The notes: a model not told the origin generated them from the sequence alone. DNA of 59,237 bases from Halobacteriales archaeon QS_6_71_20 (GCA_003020945.1 PXRU01000022.1:52196-111432), one strand, 5' to 3'; positions 17,945 to 28,842 are shown, counted from the stretch's first letter. Numbers and translations are program-made.

Positions 17945-18898
17945 CTACCGCGAGATACCGCCCGTTTCGTCCTCGACGACGCGCTCGACCTCCGCGGGCG
18001 TGACGACCGCGAGGTCGCCCGCGACGGTCCGCTTGAGCGACGCCGTCGCCGCGCCCCACTCCAGGGCGGCGTCGACGTCGCCGCCGCGACCGCGCCGCGC
18101 GAGGTAGCCGCCGACGAACGCGTCGCCGGTGCCGATGGCGTCGAGCGTGTCGGCCTCGTACACGGGCTGCTCGAACACCTGCCCGTCGTGCAGCGCCAGC
18201 GAGCCGTGCTCGCCGCGGGTGACGACGACGGTTCCGAAGCCGTGGTCGGTCGCCAGCCCGTGGGCGATGTCGACGGCGTCGCCCTCGCGACCCAGCACCG
18301 CCTCGGCGTCGCGCCGGGCGACGAACAGCGTGTCCACGTACTCGAACAGGGCGACGAGCGTCTCGCGGGCCGTCTCGGGGGACCAGAGCTTGCTCCGGTA
18401 GTTCACGTCGAGGCTGGTGCGCGCGCCCGTGGCGGCCGCCCGCTTCAGCAGCGCGGCGGTCGTCTCCGCGGCCCGGGTCGACAGCGCGGGCGTGATCCCG
18501 GTGGTGTGGAACGTGTCGGCGTCCGCGAGACCGTCGGTCGGAAGCTCCGCCGGCGTGACGGTCGTCACCGCGGAGTCGGCGCGGTCGTACACGACGTTCG
18601 TGCCGCGCGGCTCCCCCCCGTGTTCGAGGTAGTACGTGCCCAGGCGGGCGTCGTCGCTCCAGGCGACGGCCGGGTCGACGCCGTGGGAGCGCAGCGCCCG
18701 CACCACCCGCCGCCCCAGCGGGGAGTCCGGCAGCTTCGAGAGCCAGGCCGCGTCCAGTCCCAGCGACGCCCCCGCGACGGCGACGTTGCTCTCGGCGCCC
18801 CCGACGCGGGCGTCGAGTCGGTCGGCGGTCTCCAGACGGGTCCCCTCCGGCGGGGAGAGCCGCAGCATCGTCTCCCCGAACGTGACGAGGTCGGTCAC
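17945..18898 (-). CDS. kdgK: 2-keto-3-deoxygluconate kinase (PfkB family)
   Basis: A 317-aa PfkB-type sugar kinase. It shows the N-terminal substrate-binding block ([12 protein letters not shown] and [16 protein letters not shown]), the [10 protein letters not shown] region and the C-terminal catalytic signature [15 protein letters not shown] containing the catalytic Asp. The GETMLRL and GGAESN variants fit KDG kinases better than ribokinase or fructokinase. It phosphorylates KDG to KDPG in the semi-phosphorylative Entner-Doudoroff pathway used by haloarchaea; gap and pgk lie 4-6 kb away. The GTG at 18898 is the first codon of the conserved N-terminus. Confidence 0.82.
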   Translation of the reverse strand: MTDLVTFGETMLRLSPPEGTRLETADRLDARVGGAESNVAVAGASLGLDAAWLSKLPDSPLGRRVVRALRSHGVDPAVAWSDDARLGTYYLEHGGEPRGTNVVYDRADSAVTTVTPAELPTDGLADADTFHTTGITPALSTRAAETTAALLKRAAATGARTSLDVNYRSKLWSPETARETLVALFEYVDTLFVARRDAEAVLGREGDAVDIAHGLATDHGFGTVVVTRGEHGSLALHDGQVFEQPVYEADTLDAIGTGDAFVGGYLARRGRGGDVDAALEWGAATASLKRTVAGDLAVVTPAEVERVVEDETGGISR

Positions 18899-19059
18899 GG
18901 GCGGGGCGACGGGGGCGGCCCACAAAAGGGTCCGGACCGCGGGACCGACCCGGCCCCGGCTCCCCGCCGCGACCGGCTCGTCGTCGCTGACGGCGCGCCG
19001 CCGCGACTGTCGTCCCGGACGGTTCGTCGCCGCCGGCGCCCCGCCGTCCCGGTCGGGGG

Positions 19060-21480
19060 CTACTCCGCGCGGCGCCCGCCGTGGCCGGGGTAGTCGCGCT
19101 CGAAGCGGTCCTCGATCTCCTCGTCGCCGAACTCCACCAGCACCGGTCGTCCGTGGGGGCAGGCGTAGGGGTTCTCGCAGGCGTCGAGCGCGTCCAGGAG
19201 GTCGGTCACGCTCCCCTCGGTGAGGGAGGTGTTGCCCGTCACCGACGGGTAACACGCCAGATCCGCAAGCAGGGCGTCGGCCACCTCCGCGACCGGGCGG
19301 TCGCCGTCGACCACCTCGTCGGCGAACGCCGCCAGCACGTCCCGGAGGAGATCCGGGTCCAGCGTCGCGTCGAACACCGCCGGCACCGCCGTCACCGCGA
19401 CGGTCCGGGCGCTCGCGTCGGCGTCGTCGCCCGCTCGGGCGGCGCCGTCACCCCCCTCCGCGCCGTCCCCGTCGCCGTCCCCCGCCGTTCGCTCGGCTCG
19501 GAACCCCACCTCCCGGAGCGCGTCGCGGAACGCCTCGAACAGCTCCGCCTCCCGGGCGGTCAGCTCCAGCTCCACGGGGGCCGCGAGCGTCTGCGTCGGC
19601 GCCCCGTCGTCGACGGCCGCCCGGAGGCGCTCGTAGTTGACGCGCTCGTCGGCGGCGTGCTGGTCGATCAACACCAGCCCGGCGTCGGTCCCGCAGACCA
19701 CGTACGTGTCGTCGTACTGCCCGAGCACGCGCATCGCTGGGAGCCGGTCGCGCTCGGCGCGCTCGGCGGTCGTCCCGCCGCCGAGCGTCGACTGCGCGGG
19801 TGCGTCCCACGAGCGGTCTGTGGACGGGGACCGGGACTCGTCCCCGCCGCCAGAGCGGGACAGGGTCGCGTCCGCGTCGGACGCGGCCGAGTTCGCGCCG
19901 CCCGCTCCCGCGTCCGCGCCGTCGGCGTCAGCCCCGCCCTCGCCCTCGTCGTCGTCCGCCTGCCAGGAGCGGGGGGAGGGCGCGCCGCCGGCGGTCGCGT
20001 CCGTCCGCCCACGCGCCGGGTGGTCCGTCGGTCGGTCGGCGCCGTCGACGTCGACGCTCCACGCCGCGTCGTCCGCCCGCGCCGTGGTACCCGCCGGATC
20101 GTCGTCCGCGTCGCCGTTCGCGCCGGTGCCTGTGTCGACGCCCGCGTCGTCCGCGCCGCCGCCCGCGTCGGTGCCTGTGTCGACGCCCGCGTCGGCGTCC
20201 GAGCCGGGCGCGTCGACCGCGTCGTCGCCGTCGCTCGGCGGCGTCACACCCTTCGCCGGCGCGTCCGGGGGGTCGTCGGGCGACGCCGCGTCGGAGCCGC
20301 CCCAGGCGTCGAGTACGGACGACGTCGCGTCGTCGCTCCCGCCGGCGTCGCCGTCGCGGTCGTCCTCGCGCCGCCGCGTCGCCGCGCGCTCGTGGTCGGT
20401 GCCCGCGCCGCCGACGACCTCGGGGTCGGCGTCGACCTCCTCGGGCGCCGAGCGGCCGCGGGGCGCCGACGAGCGCACGAGGCCGTGGTCCAACAGCGCC
20501 GCGCGGACCGCCTCCCGGACGGTCGCCACCACGCCGGCGTCGTCGTCGAAGCGGACCTCCGTCTTCCGGGGGTGGACGTTCACGTCGACCGCCTCGCCGG
20601 GCACGTCGACGAAGAGGACGGCGAACGGGTAGCGGTCCGTCGCCAGCTGGCCGCCGTAGGCGTCGACCACGGCGCCGCGGAGGTCGCCGTCGCGCACCCA
20701 GCGGTCGTTCACGTACGTCGTGAGGTACTCCCGCCCCGCGCGGGTGGTCTCGGGGTGCGAGACGAGCCCCGAGACGGCGACAGCGTCGTCGGATTCGAAG
20801 TCGACGTCGACCATGGCCTCCGCGACCTCGCGGCCGTACACCGCGAGTACCGCCGAGCGGCGGTCGCCGTCGCCGGGGGAGGCGAACACCTCGCGGCCGT
20901 CGTGCTCCAGCGAGACGGCCACCGCGGGGTTGGCGAGCGCGTACGCCGAGACGACGGCGTTCACCCGGTCGAACTCCGTAGCCGGGGTCTTCAGGAACTT
21001 CCGGCGGGCCGGCGTCCGCCCGAACAGGTCCCGTACCTCGACGGTCGTCCCGGCGGGACAGCCCGCGGGCTCGACGTCGCCGTTCTCGCCGCGGTCGACG
21101 ACCAGCTCGGCGCCGGTGTCGGCGTCGGGGGTGCGCGAGCGGACCGTCAGCTCCGCGACGGCGCCGACCGAGTGGAGCGCCTCGCCGCGGAAGCCGAGGG
21201 TAGCGACGCCGGCGTCGAGGTCGTCCATCCCGTCGAGCTTGCTCGTCGCGTGTTTCGCCACTGCTCGGGGGAGCTGCTCGGCGGGGATGCCCGCCCCGTC
21301 GTCGCGCACGCGGATCCCGTCGATCCCGCCGTTCTCGACGGCGACGGCGACCCGTGAGGCGCCCGCGTCGAGCGCGTTCTCGACGAGCTCCTTCACGACG
21401 GAGGCGGGGCGCTCGACCACCTCGCCGGCGGCGATCTCGCGGACGGTCCGGTCGTCGAGCGAGCGGATCTCCCCTGTCAT
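19060..21480 (-). CDS. mutL: DNA mismatch repair protein MutL with long acidic linker
   Basis: An 806-aa MutL. The N-terminal GHKL ATPase domain has [24 protein letters not shown] and the later KTEVRF block. The C-terminal domain has the endonuclease motif [12 protein letters not shown] (DQHA-x2-E-x4-E) and [12 protein letters not shown] (a CPHGRP motif), so it should nick DNA. Between them lies an unusually long Asp/Gly/Ala/Thr-rich linker (roughly residues 345-580) with internal repeats such as AGVDTGT; a 25-bp DNA repeat is at 20125-20149 and 20170-20194. In many haloarchaea mutL is next to mutS; here mutS is about 29 kb away. Confidence 0.95.
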   Translation of the reverse strand: MTGEIRSLDDRTVREIAAGEVVERPASVVKELVENALDAGASRVAVAVENGGIDGIRVRDDGAGIPAEQLPRAVAKHATSKLDGMDDLDAGVATLGFRGEALHSVGAVAELTVRSRTPDADTGAELVVDRGENGDVEPAGCPAGTTVEVRDLFGRTPARRKFLKTPATEFDRVNAVVSAYALANPAVAVSLEHDGREVFASPGDGDRRSAVLAVYGREVAEAMVDVDFESDDAVAVSGLVSHPETTRAGREYLTTYVNDRWVRDGDLRGAVVDAYGGQLATDRYPFAVLFVDVPGEAVDVNVHPRKTEVRFDDDAGVVATVREAVRAALLDHGLVRSSAPRGRSAPEEVDADPEVVGGAGTDHERAATRRREDDRDGDAGGSDDATSSVLDAWGGSDAASPDDPPDAPAKGVTPPSDGDDAVDAPGSDADAGVDTGTDAGGGADDAGVDTGTGANGDADDDPAGTTARADDAAWSVDVDGADRPTDHPARGRTDATAGGAPSPRSWQADDDEGEGGADADGADAGAGGANSAASDADATLSRSGGGDESRSPSTDRSWDAPAQSTLGGGTTAERAERDRLPAMRVLGQYDDTYVVCGTDAGLVLIDQHAADERVNYERLRAAVDDGAPTQTLAAPVELELTAREAELFEAFRDALREVGFRAERTAGDGDGDGAEGGDGAARAGDDADASARTVAVTAVPAVFDATLDPDLLRDVLAAFADEVVDGDRPVAEVADALLADLACYPSVTGNTSLTEGSVTDLLDALDACENPYACPHGRPVLVEFGDEEIEDRFERDYPGHGGRRAE

Positions 21481-21661
21481 CGGTCATGATGTGGCGACGG
21501 GCGCGTATCAATCCCGTGCTCGGCGGCCCCGGCGGGGACACCGCGCCGCCCGGCCGGCTCCCGAGGTCGACCCGACCGACCTCCTCGGCCCGACCGGGGG
21601 AGCGTCGTCGGGCGCCCGCTCGCTTACCGCGGGAGCTTCACTTCCACGCCGTCTCGCGGTT

Positions 21662-22615
21662 TCACTGCTCGATCGACGGGAGATCCACGACCTCCCCGTC
21701 GGCGTACACTGTCGGCTCCCGCACGATCCCGTCGAGGTGGAGGGGAGCCTCGGTGTCGCCGCCGATGCCGGCGTCGTCGCCGATCGCGATGTGGACCGTG
21801 CCGGCGGCCTTCTCGTCGAGCAGCACCGAGCCGGCCAGCTCCGTGACGCCGACGTTCGTCCCGATCCCCAGCTCCGCGAGGTTGTACGCGGCCTCGCCCG
21901 CCGTCTCCGCGGCGGTCTCCACCTGCTCGCGCACGTCGTCGTCCGAGATGCGGGTGACGACCCCGTCGGCCACCTCGAAGCGGAGCTTCCGCCCGTCGAG
22001 GCGGCCGTGGGGCATCATCGTCCCGTCGACGACGTAGGTACCGTGGGCGGTCTCGGGGCTGACGAACACCTCGCCGGCGGGGAGGTTCGAGAACGTCCCC
22101 GGCTCGCTCACGTCGCCGGTGTCGGAGTGCCACTCCCGCGACCCCGGCTCGAACGCGATGTCGGTGCCGGCCTCGGTCGTGACGCGCACCTCGTCGGCGT
22201 CGGCGACCTGCGCCCGCACCTCGGCACAGGCGGCGGCGATGGCGTCGTAGTCGGCGTCGAGCCCCGCGAGGAACACCTCCCGGGTGATCCCCGGCAGGGT
22301 CGCGCCACGCGCGCCGGCGTCGGTGGCGGCTCCGCGGGCGCGGGTGTGGCTCAGGCTCTTCGTCGTCGGGGCGAGGAAGGCGTCGGCCTCCCGCATCGCG
22401 GCGGCGACGGGCGCGGGCGGTTCGGCGCCGTGCTGGTCGCCCGGCCCGTAGCGGACGACGCTCGCGTCGTCGGTCACGTCGCCGGCGACCGCGTACAGCG
22501 CCTCGCCGATCTCGACGCGCTCGTCGTCGGTGACGACCGCGAGCGACTCGTCGCTCCCGAGGTCGAGACACTGGTGGATCGCCGTTTCCGCGGCCGCGCG
22601 AAGGTCGTCGTCCAT
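21662..22615 (-). CDS. M29-like aminopeptidase (AmpS/COG2309 family)
   Basis: A 317-aa protein similar to thermophilic aminopeptidase T/AmpS in its second half: SGEVF-like PAGEVFVSPE, the ADGTM-like region VVDGTMMPHGRL, then NLAELGIGTN, the ELAGSVLLDEKAAGTVHIAIG block with the metal-binding Glu and His, and LHLDGIVREPTVYADGE near the end. The N-terminal half is more divergent than in bacterial enzymes. It should remove N-terminal residues from peptides in the cytoplasm. It follows mutL on the same strand with 180 bp between, so probably has its own promoter. Confidence 0.78.
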   Translation of the reverse strand: MDDDLRAAAETAIHQCLDLGSDESLAVVTDDERVEIGEALYAVAGDVTDDASVVRYGPGDQHGAEPPAPVAAAMREADAFLAPTTKSLSHTRARGAATDAGARGATLPGITREVFLAGLDADYDAIAAACAEVRAQVADADEVRVTTEAGTDIAFEPGSREWHSDTGDVSEPGTFSNLPAGEVFVSPETAHGTYVVDGTMMPHGRLDGRKLRFEVADGVVTRISDDDVREQVETAAETAGEAAYNLAELGIGTNVGVTELAGSVLLDEKAAGTVHIAIGDDAGIGGDTEAPLHLDGIVREPTVYADGEVVDLPSIEQ

Positions 22616-22758
22616 ACGCGCGAGTGCGCTCGGCGGGGCTTGGAGCCTTCGGAGCGTCGCCGCCGGGGTCGACGGTCACCGGTCGGCGGATCGCCGATTC
22701 CGCCGAAATCAGGGCTCTTACTCGGTCTGTAGTATTGTTCTCGGTAGAAGCCCCGTAA

Positions 22759-22766
22759 CGATTAAC
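22759..22766 (+). promoter_or_regulatory. TATA box of the GAPDH gene
   Basis: CGATTAAC lies 26-33 bp upstream of the ATG at 22792. That spacing favours the leaderless start at 22792 over the in-frame ATG at 22783 or GTG at 22774, which would sit upstream of the expected transcript start. Confidence 0.55.
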
Positions 22767-22791
22767 CCACGGCGTGAGGGATATGCCGCCA

Positions 22792-23862
22792 ATGATACAG
22801 GTGGGCGTCAACGGCTACGGCACCATCGGCAAGCGCGTCGCCGACGCGGTGGCCACACAGCCCGACATGAAGCTGACGGGCGTGGCGAAGACCCGTCCGA
22901 ACTACGAGGCCGAGGCGGCCGTCCGGAAGGGGTACCCGCTGTACGCCGCCGTCCCCGACCGCGCGGACCGCTTCCGCGAGGCCGGCATCGACCTCGCGGG
23001 CGAGGCCGAGGACATGGTGATGACCGCCGACGTGGTCGTCGACACCACCCCCTCGGGGATCGGCGCTGACAACCTCGAACTGTACGAGCGCTACGACACG
23101 CCGGCGGTGTTCCAGGGCGGCGAGGACGGCTCGCTCGTCGACGCCAGCTTCAACGCACGCGCCAACTACGACGCCGCGACCGCCGAGGACGTCGACTCGG
23201 TCCGCGTCGTCTCCTGCAACACGACCGGCCTCTCCCGCCTGCTCGCGCCGCTACGGGAGGAGTACGGCGTCGAGAAGGCCCGGATCACCCTCGTCCGCCG
23301 CGGCGGCGACCCCGGTCAGACCTCCCGCGGCCCGATCAACGACATCCTCCCGGACCCGGTGGAGATCCCCTCCCACCACGGCCCGGACGTGAACACCATC
23401 TTCCCCGACGTCGACATCGACACGCTCGGAGTGAAGGTGCCGGCAACGTTGATGCACCTCCACTCGGTGAACGTCACGCTCGGGGCCGAGCCGTCGGCCG
23501 CCGCGGTCCGTGAACTGCTGTCGGCGGAGCCACGGCTGTTCCTCGTCCCCGAGGAGACGGGCATCGACGGGACGGGGAAGCTCAAGGAGTTCGCGATGGA
23601 CACGGGTCGCCCCCGGGGCGACCTCTGGGAGAACTGCATCTGGGAGGACTCCGTCTCGGTGGAGGGCAGCGACCTGTACCTGTTCCAGTCCATCCATCAG
23701 GAGTCGGACGTAATCCCCGAGAACATCGACGCGGTCCGCGCGCTGCTCGACCGGGAGGACCGGGAGACGAGCATGGCGACGACCGACGAGACGCTCGGCG
23801 TCGGGCTGGAGTCCCTGTTCGACGGCCGGCGCCAGCGGGTGGTGCCGAAGGGCGACGACTGA
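22792..23862 (+). CDS. gap: Type II glyceraldehyde-3-phosphate dehydrogenase
   Basis: Archaeal type II GAPDH, 356 aa. It reversibly oxidises glyceraldehyde 3-phosphate to 1,3-bisphosphoglycerate, here with NAD(P). The N-terminus [20 protein letters not shown] is the Rossmann dinucleotide loop; the catalytic Cys is at residue 142 in [13 protein letters not shown]; the [17 protein letters not shown] and [15 protein letters not shown] blocks are diagnostic for type II. The start is set by the TATA box. With pgk (24472-25704) and KDG kinase it covers lower central carbon metabolism. Type II enzymes in haloarchaea are tied mainly to gluconeogenesis; direction cannot be proven here. Confidence 0.93.
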   Translation: MIQVGVNGYGTIGKRVADAVATQPDMKLTGVAKTRPNYEAEAAVRKGYPLYAAVPDRADRFREAGIDLAGEAEDMVMTADVVVDTTPSGIGADNLELYERYDTPAVFQGGEDGSLVDASFNARANYDAATAEDVDSVRVVSCNTTGLSRLLAPLREEYGVEKARITLVRRGGDPGQTSRGPINDILPDPVEIPSHHGPDVNTIFPDVDIDTLGVKVPATLMHLHSVNVTLGAEPSAAAVRELLSAEPRLFLVPEETGIDGTGKLKEFAMDTGRPRGDLWENCIWEDSVSVEGSDLYLFQSIHQESDVIPENIDAVRALLDREDRETSMATTDETLGVGLESLFDGRRQRVVPKGDD

Positions 23863-23934
23863 GACGGAACGGGGGCGGTTCGGACGCTCGGCGGGTCGAC
23901 GCGGTCGACCCCGCGGGCCGCGGGGCCGACCGGC

Positions 23935-24426
23935 TCACCTCAGTTCGTGGACGGTCACGTCCGCCGTCGCGGTGTCGAGGATCATCGCCGCCGGAGACTG
24001 TTCGCGACCGGGGATGGGGACGCCGCCCGGGTTCAGGTGGACGGTGCCGTCTCGCTCCGCGTGGACCCGCTCGTGGGTGTGGCCCCGGAGGACGTAGTCG
24101 TAGGAGCCACACTCCACGAGCGCGTCGACGATCGGTTCGCCGGTCCCGTGGTAGACGGCGAACGACGCGCCGTCGAAGCAGAGTTCGGCGAATTCGCCGT
24201 GGTGGGTGCCGAAGCCGTCGACCGCGTCGGCCAATGCCCACTCGCCGTCGTTGTTGCCGCGGACGGCGTGGAACGCCCAGTCGCCGTCGAAGGGGGTCAC
24301 GGAGAAGGGGGCGACGATGTCGCCGCAGTGGACGACGGCGTCGACCTCCGCGCGTTCGAACACGTCGACCGCGGCCTCGACGTACTGTGCGTTGTCGTGG
24401 GTATCGGAGACGACGCCGACGAGCAT
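23935..24426 (-). CDS. YfcE/MJ0936-family metallophosphoesterase
   Basis: A 163-aa calcineurin-like phosphodiesterase. Metal-binding motifs appear in order: VVSDTHDN (D-x-H), VHCGDI (GD), VRGNNDGE (GNxD), and GHTHERVH (GHTH) near the C-terminus. This short form acts on phosphodiesters such as bis-pNPP or 2',3'-cAMP in vitro; the natural substrate is unknown. The ATG at 24426 places the first strand at residues 2-6. It lies directly upstream of nothing related; pgk on the same strand ends 45 bp from its start. Confidence 0.86.
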   Translation of the reverse strand: MLVGVVSDTHDNAQYVEAAVDVFERAEVDAVVHCGDIVAPFSVTPFDGDWAFHAVRGNNDGEWALADAVDGFGTHHGEFAELCFDGASFAVYHGTGEPIVDALVECGSYDYVLRGHTHERVHAERDGTVHLNPGGVPIPGREQSPAAMILDTATADVTVHELR

Positions 24427-24471
24427 ACGCGGGTGGTCGGCCGCGTTCGGCAAGTAGCTACGGGCGGCCGG

Positions 24472-25704
24472 CTACTCGGGGCCGACCTCGCCGGCGGCGT
24501 TCCGCTCCAGCAGCTCGACCGCGGGGAGCGGCTCGCCGGTGAGCGCGCGGATGTACGCGCCGCCGGCGATGGAGACGTGCGAGAAGTCGTCCTCCGAGAG
24601 GCCGTACAGCTCGACGGCTCTGGAGGTGTCGCCGCCGCCGACGACCGAGAAGCAGTCAGTTTCGGCGATGGCCTCCAGCACGCCGACGGTGCCGTGGCTG
24701 AAGCGCTCGTCCTCGAAGACGCCGAGCGCCCCCTTCACGAAGACGGCCGCCGAGTCGCGGATCGCGGATTCGTACCCGGCGACCGTCGCGGAGCCGACGT
24801 CGAGGAAGGACCGCTCCTTCCGGTCGACGGCCTCGACGGCGACCTCCGCGCGCTCGCCGTCGTCGTCCTCGTAGGCGAGATCGGAGGCGAGCGTCACCTG
24901 CTCGCGGCGCTGTTCCAGCACCGAGCGGATCGTCTCCTCGTTGGCGTCCCACTGGTCGTCGAACAGGTCGGTGTCGACGTCCTCGCCGACGGGGTGACCC
25001 GCCGCCCGGAGGAACAGCTCGCCGGCGACGCCGCCGAGCAGGAACCGGTCCACCGTCCCGTCGAGCGCCTCCATCACGCCGACCACGTCGGTCGCCTTCG
25101 TCCCGCCGACGACCATCGTCACCTCGCCGTCGAACTCGCGCTCGGCGATGGCCGTGTTGGCGCCGTACTCCGTCTCCATCACCCGCCCGGCGTAGCTCGG
25201 CAGCCGGAGCGGGAACCCCACCAGCGAGGCGTGTCTCCGGTGAGCCGCCGAGTAGGCGTCGTTCACGTACGCGTCGAACGTCGGCGCGAGCGTCCGGACG
25301 AACTCGCTGTCGGCGTGCTCCTCGGGGGCTCGCTCGGGGAGTTCGTCGTCGGTCATCCGGGTGTTCTCAAGCAGGAGCACGTCGCCGGCGTCGAGATTCC
25401 GGGTCGCCGTCAGCGCCTCCCCGCCGAAGGTGTCGGCGACGAACTCGACGTCGACGCCGGCGTGGTCGGCGAGGATCCCCGCGTGCTGCTCCAGCGAGAC
25501 GAAGGTGTCCCTCCCCGGACGGCCCTGATGGGCCACGAGCGCGACGCGGTGACCCGCGTCCGCGAGCTCGGCGACGGTCTCGGCGTGCCGGGAGAAGCGG
25601 CGGTTGTCCCGCACGACGCCGTCCTCCACCGGGGAGTTGAGGTCGAGGCGGACGAGGACGCGCTGCTCGGGCGGGAGATCGTCGAGGGTGCGAAAGGCGC
25701 TCAT
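24472..25704 (-). CDS. pgk: Phosphoglycerate kinase
   Basis: A 410-aa two-domain kinase that interconverts 1,3-bisphosphoglycerate plus ADP with 3-phosphoglycerate plus ATP. The N-terminal PGK signature VLVRLDLNSPV and the substrate-binding LVAHQGRPG, LLLENTRM and GFPLRLPSYAGRVMETE segments are present. The C-terminal nucleotide domain has VVGGTKATDVVGVMEAL, VFVKGALGVFEDERF and CFSVVGGGDTSRAVEL. Length is normal. It sits close to gap but on the opposite strand, so the two are not in one operon. Confidence 0.94.
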   Translation of the reverse strand: MSAFRTLDDLPPEQRVLVRLDLNSPVEDGVVRDNRRFSRHAETVAELADAGHRVALVAHQGRPGRDTFVSLEQHAGILADHAGVDVEFVADTFGGEALTATRNLDAGDVLLLENTRMTDDELPERAPEEHADSEFVRTLAPTFDAYVNDAYSAAHRRHASLVGFPLRLPSYAGRVMETEYGANTAIAEREFDGEVTMVVGGTKATDVVGVMEALDGTVDRFLLGGVAGELFLRAAGHPVGEDVDTDLFDDQWDANEETIRSVLEQRREQVTLASDLAYEDDDGERAEVAVEAVDRKERSFLDVGSATVAGYESAIRDSAAVFVKGALGVFEDERFSHGTVGVLEAIAETDCFSVVGGGDTSRAVELYGLSEDDFSHVSIAGGAYIRALTGEPLPAVELLERNAAGEVGPE

Positions 25705-26150
25705 CGGGCGGACGGTCGGCGGTGGGCGACTTAGAAGGCGTGGATGCCGCGGTCGCGTCGCTGCGACGGAGTGCGAGCAGGCGGCCGTGCTCGGGGCGTC
25801 GGCGGATGGTCACGCGGACACCGCCGCTGGACGCGTCGTCGGGCCGCGCAACCGCGTGCCGACGCGCCGTCCCGGTCAGCGCATCGAGGTGGCTGGTGCG
25901 GTATCGGACAAAAGGGTTCGCCGCGGCGAGCGGGACCGTCGGCCTCCGCTTCGCTCCGCCGTCCCTTCGAGGCACTATATTGCGTCGCTCCGCCCGGCGC
26001 GCGACTCGGCCCGAGACCTTGCCGCGGTTCGTCGAGGCCTCACTCCGTCCGGCCTCGCCGGGTTCACTCCTCAGTGGGCGGAGCGGTCCCTATGCCGCTC
26101 CGCCGTCCCTTCGAGGCGCTCACCTCGCTTCGCTCGGTTCGCGCCTCGCC
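25705..26150. other. Gene-free stretch with 21-bp direct repeats
   Basis: No gene supported. GCTCCGCCGTCCCTTCGAGGC occurs twice, at 25953-25973 and 26097-26117, 144 bp apart. ACTATATTGC at about 25973 is AT-rich and isolated. The DNA between is GC-rich with many GCTTCGCTC-like words, as in other intergenic DNA of this genome. Confidence 0.45.
25953..26117. repeat. Pair of exact 21-bp direct repeats
   Basis: Both copies (25953-25973 and 26097-26117) are identical and lie downstream of the ABC exporter gene. Their spacing of 144 bp could reflect duplication of a non-coding unit. Confidence 0.45.
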
Positions 26151-28082
26151 TCAGTCGTCGCCGGCCTCCGCCTCCGTCCGCGACGCCCGCTCGGCCGCGC
26201 GGTCGATGAACTCCTGGGGGAGCTCGTCGATCTCGCCGGCCTGCACGCCCCACAGGTGCGCGTAGAGGCCGTCCTCGCCGAGCAGTTCCTCGTGGCTGCC
26301 GCGCTCGGCGATCCGGCCGTCCTCCAGCACGACGATCCGGTCGGCGTCCTTGATCGTCGACAGCCGGTGGGCGATTGCGAAGGTGGTGCGGTCCTCGGTC
26401 AGCTTGTCGATGGAGCGCTGGATGAGCATCTCCGTCTCGGTGTCCACGTCGGAGGTCGCCTCGTCGAGCACGAGGATCTCGGGGTCCTTGAGGATCGCCC
26501 GAGCGATCGAGAGCCGCTGGCGCTGCCCGCCCGACAGCTTCACGCCCCGTTCGCCGATCTCCGTGTCGTACCCCTCCGGGAGGTTCGTGACGAACTCGTG
26601 GGCCTCCGCCGCCTTCGCCGCCTCGACGATGTCGTCGTCGTCGGCCCCGAAGGTGCCGTAGGCGATGTTGTCGCGGACCGTCCCGTAGAACATGAACGTG
26701 TCCTGGCTGACGTAGCCGAGCGAGCGCCGGAGGCTGGGGATCGTCACGTCGCGGATGTCCTGCCCGTCGATCTCGACGCTCCCCTCATCGACGTCGTACA
26801 TCCGTAACAGGAGCTTCAGGACGGTCGACTTCCCGGCCCCGGTGGGCCCGACGAGCGCGAGGGTGTCGCCGCCGCCGACCTCGAAGGAGACGTCGTCGAC
26901 GATGACCTCCCCGTCGTCGTAGCCGAACGACACGTCGTCGTACACGACCTCGCCGTCGTCGACGGCGAGGTCCTCGGCGGCGGGGTCCTCGACGATCCGG
27001 GAGGGCGTGTCCATCAGCCCGAACAGGCGGGCGCTCGACGCGCGGGCGCGCTGGTACATGTTGATGATCGAGCCGAACTGCGCCATCGGCCAGATGAACC
27101 GCTGGGTGTAGAGGATGAACGTGGTGAACACGCCGATGCTCAGATCGGTGCCGCCGGTGAGCCACAGCGGCGCGTCGCCGAGCACCCAGAAGCCGCCGAC
27201 GCCGAAGGTGATCACGAAGCCGACGCCCGCGATGACCCGCAGGGCGGGGAAGAACTTGATCCGGGTGTTGATGGCGTCCCAGTTGGCGTCGTAGTACTCG
27301 CCGGAGACGTCGTCGACGCGGTCGGACTCGAACCTCTCCGTGTTGAACGTCTTGATCACCTTGATCCCGCCGAGGTTGTTCTCCAGGCGGGAGTTGAGGT
27401 GGCCGACCGTCTTGCGCACGTCGGCGTACTTCGGCTGGATCACGTCGATGAACTTCCAGGTCGTCGCGGCGATGATCGGCACCGGGAGCAGCGAGACGAG
27501 CGCCAGACGGGGGTTGAGCCAGAACATGATCCCCGAGATGCCAAGCACCATCACCGACAGCCGGAACGCGGAGTTCATCCCGTCGTTGAGGAACCGCTCC
27601 AGCCGGTTCACGTCGTTCGAGAGCACAGACATCATCTCGCCGGTCTGCTTCTCGGCGAAGAAGTCCATGTTCAGCCGCTGCATCTTGTCGTAGGTGTCCG
27701 TCCGGATGTCGTGTTGGATGTTCTGCGCGAAGGAGTTCCACCCGTAGTTGCGGACCCAGTGGAACACCGACCCGCCGAAGAACGCGAACGCGATCAGCGC
27801 GAGGCTGAACACCAACTGGTCGCGCGGAGCGGCGGGGATGTAGCTCGCCGGCACCACCGGCAGGTCGAACGGCGCGTCCTGGCGGAAGACGGCGTCGATG
27901 GCGAGGCCGAGCAGAAGCGGCGGGAGCAGGTCGAGGATCCGAGCCGCGACGCTCCCGAAGAATCCCAGCCCGAAAAACCGGGCGTTGGGGACGCCGTACT
28001 CGGAGAACAACCGTCTCATCGGATTGTCCGTCTTCTCACGGATATCCTCGAAGGGGTCGTCCTCGTCGGAGGGATGGCTCAT
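26151..28082 (-). CDS. ABC exporter with fused permease and ATPase (half-transporter)
   Basis: A 643-aa type IV ABC half-transporter, expected to work as a homodimer. The permease part (about residues 45-350) has six hydrophobic helices. The ATPase has Walker [10 protein letters not shown], the Q-loop region YVSQDTFMF, signature [14 protein letters not shown], Walker [14 protein letters not shown], and the H-loop AIAHRLSTI. It has the exporter layout used for lipids or drugs (MsbA-like); the substrate is not predictable. An acidic N-terminus ([16 protein letters not shown]) precedes the first helix. It is monocistronic. Confidence 0.9.
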   Translation of the reverse strand: MSHPSDEDDPFEDIREKTDNPMRRLFSEYGVPNARFFGLGFFGSVAARILDLLPPLLLGLAIDAVFRQDAPFDLPVVPASYIPAAPRDQLVFSLALIAFAFFGGSVFHWVRNYGWNSFAQNIQHDIRTDTYDKMQRLNMDFFAEKQTGEMMSVLSNDVNRLERFLNDGMNSAFRLSVMVLGISGIMFWLNPRLALVSLLPVPIIAATTWKFIDVIQPKYADVRKTVGHLNSRLENNLGGIKVIKTFNTERFESDRVDDVSGEYYDANWDAINTRIKFFPALRVIAGVGFVITFGVGGFWVLGDAPLWLTGGTDLSIGVFTTFILYTQRFIWPMAQFGSIINMYQRARASSARLFGLMDTPSRIVEDPAAEDLAVDDGEVVYDDVSFGYDDGEVIVDDVSFEVGGGDTLALVGPTGAGKSTVLKLLLRMYDVDEGSVEIDGQDIRDVTIPSLRRSLGYVSQDTFMFYGTVRDNIAYGTFGADDDDIVEAAKAAEAHEFVTNLPEGYDTEIGERGVKLSGGQRQRLSIARAILKDPEILVLDEATSDVDTETEMLIQRSIDKLTEDRTTFAIAHRLSTIKDADRIVVLEDGRIAERGSHEELLGEDGLYAHLWGVQAGEIDELPQEFIDRAAERASRTEAEAGDD

Positions 28083-28192
28083 TACTTATTCCCAGCGACA
28101 CCAACCCCCTAAACGGTTCGCTTCGAATCGAAACACCGGCGCTCGGTCCGGAGGCGGCCGCTCGGCGAGGGGTGCGTCCCGCCGGTCGCCGG

Positions 28193-28687
28193 TCAGTAGT
28201 CGCCCGCGATCTCGATCCGGTCGCCCTCGGAGACGCAGTTGCGCTTCGTCCAGTTGTAGGGGACCTCAAGTACGTACTTGCCGACGCCCCGGTAGCGCTG
28301 CAGGTCCGACCCGCCGGTCCCGTTCTCCGGGAGTTCGGCGCGGTGGATCCGCGTGATCGTGCCGTCGGCGGCGACGAACACGATGTCGATGGGGAAGTCC
28401 ATCTCGCGCATCACGTACGCGTGCTCGTCCTCCTCGTCGTGGACGAACAGCATCCCCTCGTCCTCGCCGAGCGACTCGGTGTCCGATAGCCCGGTGTAGC
28501 GCTTGCTGGCGGTGTCGGCAACGCGCACGTCGGCGGTCGCGAGTTCGGCGCCGCCCTCCTCGCGGACCGTGACTGTCGTGCGGTCGTACTCGCCGTCGTT
28601 CGCGACATCGGCTACGGTGCCGACGCAGCCGGCGACCCCGATCAGCAGGGCCACTGACGCGACAGCGAGGGCGTATCGTAGGGACAT
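28193..28687 (-). CDS. DUF192-family lipoprotein
   Basis: A 164-aa exported protein. The N-terminus (MSLRYALAVASVALLIGVAGC) is a signal peptide with a lipobox ending in Cys21, so it is probably lipid-anchored outside the cell. The rest is a DUF192 domain: TASKRYTGLSDTESLGEDEG, then MLFV, the YVMREMDFPIDIVFVAADG core, and the conserved C-terminal YVLEVP-x-NWTKRN. Family function is unknown. The start at 28687 is chosen over an ATG four codons earlier because it begins the signal sequence. Confidence 0.85.
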   Translation of the reverse strand: MSLRYALAVASVALLIGVAGCVGTVADVANDGEYDRTTVTVREEGGAELATADVRVADTASKRYTGLSDTESLGEDEGMLFVHDEEDEHAYVMREMDFPIDIVFVAADGTITRIHRAELPENGTGGSDLQRYRGVGKYVLEVPYNWTKRNCVSEGDRIEIAGDY

Positions 28688-28769
28688 ACGGGTTACCACG
28701 CGCGCGCTCGTAGAAAGGGTACCGGGGAAAGGGAAGCGTTATTCGACCGGACCGGCTCGGGTGAACCAC

Positions 28770-28842
28770 GGGCTCGTGGTCTAGCGGTTATGACGCTTCC
28801 CTTACAAGGAAGAGACCGGTGGTTCGAATCCGCCCGAGCCCA
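28770..28842 (+). tRNA. tRNA-Val (anticodon UAC)
   Basis: A 73-nt tRNA: acceptor arm GGGCTCG paired with CGAGCCC, D arm, anticodon stem CTTCC/GGAAG around TTACAA with anticodon TAC at 28803-28805, T arm with GGTTCGAATCC, and discriminator A. CCA is not encoded. No intron. A partial copy of its 3' end lies at 28918-28935. Confidence 0.95.

Noticed and set aside
19081..21357. 758-codon frame opposite mutL
   Set aside because: Shadow of mutL; the minus-strand frame holds all MutL motifs.
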